DNA of 64,000 nt, from positions 7,622,281 to 7,686,280 of the forward strand of contig NC_088301.1 of NCBI RefSeq assembly GCF_032854445.1, written 5' to 3'. Below are positions 43,401 through 55,400 of the stretch, piece by piece. This DNA comes from Liolophura sinensis (Eukaryota > Mollusca > Polyplacophora > Chitonida > Chitonidae). How positions within the stretch are numbered: the first letter of the stretch is position 1; each line of letters begins with the position of its first letter. Position numbers and translations under genes: made by a program. The notes under the pieces were generated by a model. That model made no database searches. It saw only the letters and a list, made by a program, of their open reading frames with translations, and was not told the origin of the DNA.

Positions 43401-46400
43401 TTACTACTGACACCACAGCCTTGCTACAAGATAACTACTGATACACCACTGCCTGGCTACAAGCTTGCTACTGATACCACTGCCTGGCTAATGATCATTA
43501 CTAGATTGTCTGTAGAGATCTAGTTTGTGCTGTATAAGCCTCTGACAGACTTTATGCAAGTGGAATTACGATGAATATGGTATGTGGCATTGTTCATGAA
43601 AATTAAGATGAGCAAATTTACAGCAAAAAGAAAAGTTTTTGTTTCCATTTGAGTCTGAAGCTTGATATTTATATGGGTATGTTTTTACAGGAAGCCAGGA
43701 GAGAAGAGATGTTAGTGAACAGGCTAATGCGACAGTCACAGCAGGAACGTCGCATTGCCGTACAGTTACTGCAAGCGCGACGCGAGAAAGACGTGATACG
43801 AAAGAGAACAGAATCATAAGGGAACAACAGTATGAGCAGAGGAGACTAAGAGACTTTGAGGAAGCTATGAACAGAGAAAACGTAAGTTCTTAAGGAATTA
43901 AAATGTATGATGTATGAATGTCACCAGGTTTTACCAGGATACCAGGATGCAGAACTCTTCCTCAATCTGCACCTCATTTCATCTAGACTCTTGGAGAGGT
44001 TGAGTGGATTTCCTTAGTCTGCAACTCATTTCATCTAAATTCTTGGTGAGGTTCAGTAGCTTTTTTTTACGCTGTGCCTTCCCTTTGACCCATTCACTAA
44101 TTCAATCAGTCTGTCAGTCCATCATTCACCTGTTAGAGGAAAGGGTTTGCTGGACTAAGGTGTAGCGTGAGGCACAGAGGAGCTTCAGGTACTGGCTCAT
44201 GGCAAGTGCTGGCCTATGAATCATTAGGTCACACAAGATGTGGGTTCAATGCCATTCTTGGACAAGCATTTTCATCATTCCTTTGCCTGTTCTTTGCTGC
44301 CTTGGCACAATATGCATCCAACAGTGCTCTCTTGTCACACATGGAAAACCTCACCATGTGTGACCTCATAACTTGCTGAAGACCAGTTTTTATATGACAT
44401 GTCATGTTGATAATCATTCACTCAATCAGTCTGTTGATCAATCAGTCAATTAATTGTTCACCTTCTGTAGGAGATGGCCCGCCTGGCTAAGCTGGAATAT
44501 GAGGAGCAGATAAGGAAGGACCAGGAGTTACATGACAAGTTAGCTGCAGAGAGGGCAGAGGCCAAGTACAGGAGACACTACGACAGCTGTCAGGATGTTC
44601 TCCTCAATATGGTGGATTTCGCTTGTAAGGTGGCAGAATACAGAGAGCTGACAAATAAGTAAGCAACATACATGCATATGTCTATGTATATATCATGTGG
44701 TGTATTTGACCTAAAATTCCAAATATGACCACCCTAAGTCATTTATGTTTTAACATATGCATTTATGAAAGGTATTTGCTTTGTCATATTTTGAGAGTAT
44801 TATTCTATCTAGATCAACAAAACTTTCCTTGGAGCTTTTCAGTTTTCCAGTCCACCAGGAGTGAATACTGATGGTCACTTATTTTCCACCAATACAGCAC
44901 AACCAATAAATTGGCTGTCTGCAGTTTGGATGTAAAAGGGTGTCATATATCTGCGAAAAGCCAGTACTTTATTCGTCATAGCTTTAAAATATTCACGTGA
45001 ATCAGGTTAAACCCCAATGAAATAATTAATCAGCAGAACAAAAGTCCAGGCATTGAAAACATAAAATTCATATTTGGATAAGGGTCAACATAGATTCTGT
45101 TTATGATAACTATTGGGCCACATTCACCAAAATAGAAATAGAACAAGCATCTTATGAAGGTACAACACAGGCAGCAAATATCATTACATTGGAAAAATCT
45201 ACTTGTAAAGTTTCGTGCTTACTTCCAGAGTAAGGTCACACCAGTTTTATTGTTGTTTTAAGGGCAGTGTGAATGTTTTTGCTATGTCGTAGGAGAGTAT
45301 AAAAAAAAACTTTTAAATAATATTTGACCATCATCTGCAATTTTTCTTTTGGAAGACATTGGTGTTACTGAAAGAAAAATATGGCATAAAGTAGTTGTCT
45401 CTGTGGATTACTCAACCCAGAGTGTACTGTCACACATGTTTCCTCAGACTGGTGCCCCCGAAGCTGATTCGAGACTGGTCCAGTCTGTTTGTGGCAGGAC
45501 ATCCCCTGTATGAAGTGATACCAGAGGCCGCTCCTGCTGAGATTACACCAGAACAGGTGCTAGAGGAGGAGAGACAGAAACTGCTCGATGAGGGAGACTT
45601 TGTCGAGTATAAGGTTTGTCAAAACAAAGCTACTCTCTTTTTTGGGGGGAGTTGGATTTCATTGTTCTTAAAGCCTTGATGGATACAATTAGTCGATAGT
45701 TACCTGTCTCATGTAATGTTAACATTAACAGAGTTCATTTGAGTGCACAGTTATGACATGGAAAAGTTTCCCAATATGACTAAAAGTTGGTTTACTTCCT
45801 TACTCCTGTTTGTCCTCCCAAAATGTTATGGGCACCATTATTATATTAGTAAAAAAAATTCGAAAGTATAGCATTAAACAATTCAGATAAAGAAAATTTG
45901 ATAAAAATGACAAATTTCAAAGGTTTGAGATGTGGTCCCTGTTAATCTTCCCAGTGTTGGTTCCGTTGCTTTAAACCTGAATGCTCTGGTGAGCTTATCC
46001 GGGACTACTTTCACGGTTCTCAGTTATGTCGTAGCTCAAAGGTTCTCAGTTCTCTCATAGCATTTTTAGTTATTAAAAACATCAGAACTTACTTGACAAT
46101 TTACAGGAACACTTGTCAAGAATAATTCATGAAATTTAAAGAATGTTGACCTCTTTTCTTGATGACCACAAATCTTGACAACATTTCACAGTTGTCCTTT
46201 ATTTTCATAAAAATGATACAAAGTTAATCCATTCTCCAGATTCACCTAAAATTATATGCACCTAGATTTTTTTAAATATTTTTTGTAGTAATTCTACTTG
46301 GTTTTTGAGAATGCACCCTTCTCAATTGCTTTGAATCACATGTGCTACCTACATGTATGAGATTCATAATACCATTACTTTCTAAATAAAGACATTTTTA

Positions 46401-49400
46401 TTGTTTTTTTTATGATGTTTTTCATATTTTTTTGTATAGTTGCAATATATTAATGAATTTTTTCCTGTGGTAAAATCTAAATATGTGCATGATGTATATA
46501 TTTACTTAATTTAATTTGGCTTTATGTATCTTACTGATGTGACGTTACAAATGACTTCCCTCAGAACATGGTAGGGGAATGGCAGCCCAAGGAGAACTGT
46601 GAGGTGACTGGCCCTCCAAGGGATAATCCAATACTAGGGCATGTTGTGCAGCGCATCTTTGACATGGTTAACCCACCCAGTGTAAGTACATGTTTATACA
46701 CAATGTAGATTTCTTGATTTGTAATTGCTTTTGTCTTATTTGGTAACTCAGTGTTTAGTATCTTTTGACATATACATATTTAGTCTCCTTATCAAGTGAT
46801 GTGTGTGTGTGGGGGGGGGGGGGGGGGATTGTCTGTGGCCAAGTGATTAGCATATCAGCACAGCACACTAACCCAAGAGCATTTCACCAATGTGGTCGAT
46901 TTGAGTTCAAATCTAGCCCATGTGTATATTTAGGTAATAGTTGATGACTTTGTCCCTTGGTATTAACTTGAGGTTTTGAAAATTCAGGTTACTAGATTTC
47001 TTCATGTTAATTTGTCTGTTAATTTTCAGCCACCCCCTCCAGCCCCCAAGTTCCCCCCATTTCCAATCAAGGCATGTGTACTGGGGAAGCTGTTCAGTGG
47101 CAAAACTTCATGCATACAGAAGCTAGCTGAAGGTAAGGGATTACCACATTGTAGTATGATGTAAACACGTTAATATGTGCTGTGTTGTATTTCAGAAGTG
47201 TGTATAGGTCTTTTGTGATATCTCATAACAGTATTTCTGTCTCATGGTGATTGGGGTGGGTGGGTGGGAGGGTGTCTTGTAGCAACACTTTCAATCATCC
47301 AATCGCTGGGATACACAAAGTGTTGGTTAAATCTCATCCAAAGACTTCTCACAAATACTCTTCCACTAATGTTTTTAGGAGCCTTGGTGATTTTAAATGA
47401 TTCACAGTGCTGGTAGGACTCTTCATGTGGTCTTACATGGACAACATATAATAATTGTTACATGTAAATCTTGTTTGTTTGCAGAGCACAGACTTCAACT
47501 GCTCAACTCAGAATCTCTCATAGAAGAGGCCATCCAGGCCTTTAAAGACAGAGAGATTGAAGTGTTACCACCAGTAAGTCATTCTGCTCAAACTCCCTAA
47601 ATGGATAAACCAACAACCAGCGGGACCTATTGGCTATATAAACCAACAACGAGCAGGACCTATTGACTATATAAACCAACAACGAGCAGGACCTATTAAC
47701 TATATAAACCAACAACGAGCAGGACCTATTGACTGTATAAACCAACAACCAGTGGGACATATTGACTATATAAATCAACAACCATCAGGACCTATTGACT
47801 ATATAAACCAACAACGAGCAGTACCTATTGACTGTATAAACCAACAACCAGTGGGACATATTGACTATATAAACCAACAACGAGCAGGACCTATTGACTA
47901 TATAAGCCAACAACGAGCAGGACCTATTGACTGTATAAACCAACAACCAGTGGGACATATTGACTATATAAACCAACAACCATCGGGACCCATTGACTAT
48001 ATAAACCAACAACCAGCGTGACCTACTGACTATATAAACCAACAACCAGCGGGACATATTGACTGTATAAATCAACAACCAGCGGGACCTATTCACTACA
48101 TAAACCAACAATCAGCGCGACTTATTAACTATATAAACCAACAACCAGCGAGACCTATTGACTATGTAAACTGTCTGTATACTGTGAAGACCACTTTTGC
48201 CAAAATCATTTGATTTTGTTTTGCATTGGGATGCTTGCGTGTGTGTTTCTTTCTTAAGCATTCTTGAATAGTTTGTGGGTGCACAGGAACCAGTTTTTAA
48301 GCAGGTTTTAAGTGATATTTTGCACTGATTCAAAATGAATATACCCTTTTATTGTTGAAATAAAATTCTCTATAACATCTATCGTGTTACTGGTATATGA
48401 AAAAAAGAAGAAAAAAAAAACTTCTTTAAAGGTAAAGAAAGCTAAAGAAATTAATATGGTGAATCAGAAAGACATTTGAAAACTATGCATAAAAATATTT
48501 TAATTTACCTTTTATAAATTCTTTTTGCGGGAGTTAGGTACTCAGATGTCACAAGGAATATTTCCCACCCCCAACACAGTTTTAATGCTGGAATAGCTCT
48601 TGTTACTCAAATATAGTAAAATATTAATTAAAAAGTTTGTAACAAAAAAAAAATCATGTGTAGGTGAATATTTAGAAAAAGAGGTGATCTGCACCTTTCC
48701 TCTAACTATACAGGTTGTTATACAGCTTACTATACAGCTTACTATACAGCCCTCCTTTTACTGCATTTAATTCATTGAAAAAAAATCTAAAATAAGGAAT
48801 AAGGATAAATATCTCTCCTGATCATGCCCACTTCAGTAATATCCGGTCTTTTTCTTTCACAAAAATGAAAATTTGATTTCAGGAAGAAGAGAGGCCTGTT
48901 GAGGAAGAGTGCAGCCCTGAGGCCTCACAGCAGCCCCCAGCAGAGCCCCCAGTAGAGCCCCCCAGTACCACTGAAACCAATCAGACAGGTAAGGTGACTG
49001 CACACAGGTTTCCACAAGGTCAGTTTTACAAAAAAGTGAAATAAAGGAAAGTCTTTTCCTTTCACCAATGGAATGTTTGAATTCTATTACACATATGTTC
49101 ATGGTAATAAATAGTTAAAACACCAAACAAACCAATCTACATACTTGCCAAACTCATGTCTATCCGCTACATCACCAACGAGACCCGTTTCTGCATGTTG
49201 TCAAACTTTTTAGTTTTAGTACCTATGTGTCCAAGCCCTATGACCTAATGCACACGGGGATAGTGCATGTAGCACTAGTGACCCAATGCAATCGTTTTTT
49301 TTTTTTCACCACCAACATGTGGTGAAAATAATAGCTGCACGTGTTTCATGAAGACTTGGGGACATCTGTAAATAGGGCTCAGAAAACGATAGTTGCCACT

Positions 49401-52400
49401 TGTACATACGCCACGGAATGAGATAAAAATTGTCCAGAAGACCACAGAGACGTCGGCAAATGTAATTCACTTGCCTTTTGCTGATCAGACGTGTTTTCTT
49501 GTATTTTCTTTCTCCGGGCAAGTTGGTGGAAGGCTCAGTTCCCATATACATATTTTACTATTGATAGCTTTTGATTGTGAACTAACCTTACCCAATATTA
49601 AAAGTTCACAACTGATTTCTTGGCTAGGAGAATACCACCCTTTCATGCTCTCCTCACCCCACTACCACCAACCCTTGGCCTCAAACAAACCCAAAAGTTA
49701 TTCTCTGGCAGAAACCTTGGCACTTTTGTTCTATAAAGAAGCACTTCTATGTGAATAAGGTGATATTTACAAATAAAGTTTATAGACTGGTCTGCAAGAC
49801 AGCATGAGAGAAAGTTGACTAGTGCGTGAACAGTTTGGTACTGCGGTTGTCACTACAGCTGACTATTATTATTCTTGCACAATGTTGATGGATGGAATTT
49901 TTCACATTTTTCTTAACCACAGAGACAGAAATTACTGCCGGAGAGCCCCAGTTGAAGGATGATAAAGCTTCAGATACTTCCAAGGCCAAAGAAGGTAAGG
50001 GTTTATTATACTGAAGCATTACAGGTTATTACATTGTGTGGCATTGTCCATCCTTTGGCAGTATTTCCAGAACACTTCACTCAGAGTTATAAAATAATCC
50101 TTTGTCTCTGCACATGTTTCACAAAGGATATTTCCCATATTATAACCATGAGAGAATAATTATGATGAAAAACTTCTGTTTGGCTCTCAAATTAAACCTA
50201 AATGTGCATGCTATTCAGCCTAAATTTGTTTTGTTTTTTTATTTGTTTATTTTTTCTTTATTTTGCACTTTTTCAGAGACCCCAAGTGAACCCCAATCCA
50301 GAGCAGAACAGCCAGTTCCGCCCACACCTCAAGAGCCTCCGAAAACTGCTAGCACTTCAAGTCTGCCAGCATCAGTTAAAACCGGCAGTGAACAAAAGCT
50401 GACTGAGGATGACAATTCTGAGGTAAGCCTATGAAAGTCAAGGCCACGATACTGTACCTATACTGATTCAGTGTCTTCATTTGTATTATCAGACAATGGG
50501 AGGGTATTTCTTAATTACAAATTTCTGCCTACTGACATAGTGATAAATTTCTCCAAAAGTTTAAGAAAGGAGAAAAAAAAGCATCATCATTAGACACGTA
50601 CACGATAGTGTTATTTATATATAAATGATTATTTGTACTGAATTCTTGAGTTTGGCATGTAACACTAATCATATAAAATAAATCTTTTATGGTGTCATTA
50701 AGAAAAAGTTTTCTTTCCAGCAGACTAGCCAACAAATTTTTGTTTGTTTTTATATCCAGCTAATGTATGCCCAAATAACTATAAGCAGATAACAAATAAT
50801 CGTAGAACTTTAATCTGTTTATTATAGCCAGAGCTGTCAGCACGTGCTAAACTGGGAGGGAAAGCTGCTAAGTGCTTGAAGCGAGGTCGCCCTGTGGATG
50901 ACCCCATCGTTGTTGAAATCCTTGTGGAGGCTATTAGGTGAGAAACAAAATCTTACATGACAGGAATTTGTCTTCCACCTGTATGGTGTGCATAAATGTA
51001 TGTTACGTGAGAAAGTTCAACAGTAACTAGCCAGTTGTTGGTGATTTTCTCCATGCCTAGAGGTTTTATTCCGTCCTTGAAACTCACCGCCATCACAGAT
51101 ACAAGGGAGAAATTTATTTCTTGAGCTCATGCATATAAGTGAAAAATTCTTGAGTACAACAGTTAAAACCTGTCAGTCAGTCAACCAGTCAATCAGTACA
51201 TGCTTATGTATGCATCTGCTTTTTTGACATTACTAAACTGTCTAATAAAGTGAATGTATTCAAATCCTTCTCTTTCTCTGGATCTATAACAGCCCTAGGA
51301 AGCCTTTCCAGTATGGGGCATAGTGAGATATTCTCCCCAATTTACTGAGGCCCAGTTACTCCAATGGGATCATCTTGAAAACTATGTAATTTAAAGTGAA
51401 AGTAAGCACCTGACTACCGTTTATGTCCACTGAGAGACTACCATTCGAAGTATCTTAATCTGGCATTAAATATTTGTTTAGATTTTTTTTCAACCCTGTA
51501 AAAGTTTAGTGAAACTACATCTTGACACAGTTTTAGCGTGTCTCCATTATCGAGAGAAAGGTGAGATCACGTTTACTCTACTTTTCTAATGTCAAATTTT
51601 CCGTATAATAGTCTAAGCAGTAGCGTGTACAAAGAAGGCCCAATTTATAAATAGCTTTGTGGGAATTGGACAAACTGGAAGAGTATTTCCTCTGCTGCTA
51701 GAACTGTTGATACAGTAGGCTTACAATATCATTTACAGGAACACCAGCGAGCAGGCTGTTTAAATAGCCTGCAGATGCACAGCTGGGGTATTCCTGGTTC
51801 AGATTATAGCCTCCGGAGGGGTTGAGCTGGTGATTTTGACCCCTATTAAGTGTTTTCAAAAGTACAATGGGATTTTTGCATAACTAGATTCATGCTCAGT
51901 GCTGAAACAAATGGAATCTATGCACCACTGAGGCTGATCTAGGCATTTGACTGTTGCTGAATTTTATGCTTGAATGTTGAAGCGCTGGCTTCTAAGGTGA
52001 AAGCAGTGCTGACCTAGTTAATGCAGACATCAGAGAAAGCACCTTGGCTTGAACATGGTGTTTCAATAATCTTACTGTATTTTATAAAAGAAAACGTCCT
52101 TTGTATGCGAGAAGTGTGAAGGAGCAGAATTTCAATCCTTCAGTTCTAATAAATTCAGAGAAAAAAAAAATTTTGTCATAAAATATAATTTATTTTATCA
52201 TAAGACTTAGTTAATTTTAAGTGTTGTTCACCTTCTCATTCCCATAAATCCCTAATGAATTTTGCTCTGACTCTGATATTTGTTATTAAAAACTGCTGAC
52301 TAAACGCTGAAATAAATGACAAAAAATGTATTTGTATAATTTGAACAGAGTGACCCTATTGGGGAGATGAGTGTTGGGGCCGAAAGTGTCTGACATAATT

Positions 52401-55400
52401 TGCGATGCCATTGTGGAAAATTACTTGGCTTGTAAATCAACTTATTTTATGTCTGACCTGGCCCACAATACTGTGTGAACTGTCCCTTCTGCTACATGTA
52501 GCTAAATCGTTGAGTTCCTAAGCGATCTCAAATGTAGTAGTTAATTCTGTGTTATCATATGTCACTGCATGGAGTGAATGGGTAAAAACTATGTCACAGC
52601 TTAGGCGGCACTGTAACATGTCTCACAGCAACGTGTTTGATTGGATAAAATTCTCAAGATGGCTGTCTTGATTCACACCAACATTTTGTGCAGTATTGTC
52701 ATTTTGTTGTACATGCTATTCTGTGAAATCTCACGAAAATAATGATGTATGATGCCTTTTAGAAAGCTTGAGTATCCTGCTTTCGATTGAAATATGTTTT
52801 AGCCAGGCGCTGTCTTGTCCTTTTATAATGTAAGTTTTTCTTTTTTCTTGCTCTTTTTGCATAGGCAAGTTCCTGAAGGAACGGGATGGGTGTTGGATGG
52901 CTATCCAACAAACTACACACAAGCTAAGCTGCTCGAGAAAGCACTGACTGGGTTTGATTCTACTGCCAAAGATGGGAGTAAGGGAGGTAAAGGGGGTCCA
53001 GGTAAGAGAGCGTCAACGCTGGTACCCGATCCTCGCCCACCCCCACCTCCTGCAGAACCAACCAGCGGCATAGATGTGGTCATCCTTCTTGATGTCCCTG
53101 ATGACTTATGCTTGAAGAGAGCCTCAGGGAGATACCGTAAGTACAAACATGTCATTCATCTTGTTACCCTGTTGCTAAAAATAAAATCTAAAATCGACAT
53201 TTTATTTTGTACAATATTAACGTTTTTTTTTTGTTTTTTTTTCAATTTTCCGCCCTGTTTTTCATGGCTTTCCAATCAAGTAAATTTTGCTGTAGCAGGA
53301 ACAGTTGCTGAGACAATCCTGATTTCTCACAGATTAGATGATTCTTCAGTTTTGTTTTACTCTTAGTTTCTCCGATGACATTAAAAACAGATTCATTCTG
53401 CCCATAAAATATACATGTAAATGTTAATTATTGTGGCCTGATGGAAAAAAATAGGTATGATTATGTGCACTGCAGGTCTATTTTTACAAAACCAAATAAA
53501 AAACAAATATCATTCTTTTGCAAAGCTTTGGATGTTTCTGTGATGAGATTTTCCAGTGGAGATGATTGTTTTTCTTCTCTTCAAATGTAGTTGGAATCAC
53601 ATAAACAGGCTAATACTTCTGTTTTTATACTGTTACAGAATCTCTACTGAAAGATTACCATTACCATCAGGAGTTTAAACCTCCCCCTGAGGGAAGTGCT
53701 ACAGGTATGGGAAAACAAGATAAGGTGATACCTGTTGAGGATCCGGCCCATGACCAGGAACAGGTGCAATACAGGTGAGTTAACGAGGTCATGAGATCAT
53801 AGGGGAAAGTATCACAACATCATCCATCAATTTTCTGTAACTTTTAATTGGTCTCTTCTTATTCAGAATCGCTGGTTTCCTGGACTCATGGGCAAAGCTG
53901 GAAAAGTGGTACAAGAAGTTTGGCAACCTCAGAGTGATTGATGCCAGTCAGCCAATGGAGACAGTGCAGTTGGAGGTGGAAAAGGTGTTTGAGGAAACAC
54001 TGGCAAAGGTAAGCATTATGTTAAGGGAGAAGAAAACATAAAGATGATGCCAAAATCAGATGAAAGAGCAAACATGATCTTCAATATTTTATTGGATTTT
54101 TTTTCAGAAGAAAACGGTATTTGAAAATATTTTTGTACGGTGGGTATTTGGGACCAACTTTTGGTATTTATTGTTGTTGCGTAATAATGTTCTAAATAAG
54201 GATGTAATGTGATCTAATAAATTTATTTGAATGTAAATTTGTTGTTTATATGGAAACATATGCATTTAACCTAAATTATGATAATATTTATGAACCTGTT
54301 AAAAATATAAATATAATCTAAATTGAGGTTTAATACATTTGTTAGCTAAAAAAAGAACAAATTCTAGTGCAAAAATATTAATTTAACCTGTGTTGTATCC
54401 TCATTTATGACATTATTAAACAAATACTATAAATACCAAAAAGTGATCCCAAATACCCACCATACAAAAATTATTTTCAAATGTCACATGCTTTGCTTTT
54501 TAATCAGAGAATACACAAGGCTACCAGACAATGCACTTCTCCTGCTTTCAGATTTATGCTGACATGTGTTAGTTCCAGTGGAAAATAAGATAGGCTAGGC
54601 TTTGAACTCTTATAGAGGGAAAGAGTATTTTCATGTCAGTGCAAATTTAGGCAAGTAAGCATAGTTTTCTACAGATGAAATGATGTCTGTCACTCAAACT
54701 TAGCCGTTTTTGATTAAAACTTTTTAAATATCCAAACCACTCACTTACATAATAAGTATTTTATTCCGATTTCCTGAAATAGGGACATCGGATGGTATAA
54801 TATACCTATAATGGTATTAATGTACATTATCAATGTACATTGTGGCCAAAGTCCAATATTTTGTTTGCCATTCTTGTATACAGTTACAAGGACCAAAAGA
54901 AGAACCAGAATCTGTGCCAGTGGCCTCTGAGGAAGCTCCAGCTGAGAAGGTGGAAGAAAAGCCAGTAAGTTATTATTTATTATTGTTATGTGTATTAAAA
55001 TCTATATTGACTTCAAAATAGTGTTTATCAAGCTGAGCATTTGTCCATTTTCAAGACTGGCTGTTTTGCAAAATCATTAAATTTACTTCCAGTTCATAAA
55101 TTCCTTTGTTTTTTTAAGGTTTATATTAGGTTTGTCACCATACTTTTAGGGGAAATCCATATTTGAAGATTTCACCTCAGTGGACAAACAGTATAAACAT
55201 GTCATATGTGGTTCTGTGTTAACTAGGCAGAAGTTCCACCAGAACCAGAACCTAAAGAAGAAGTGGTAGAAGAGAAAGTCTCCAAGAAAGGCTCCAGAAC
55301 AGGTAATGTGAACAAATAAAATTTTATTTATTTGACTGTTATGCATAATCAAAAAGTTTTCCCTGATACAATGGCAGCCAGTATTATTGATGTACATGTA

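Noticed and set aside
47752-48111. Plus and minus open frames with 11-residue repeats
   Set aside because: Both come from the 33-bp array, which has no stop on either strand; both cannot be real, and neither has splice or similarity support.
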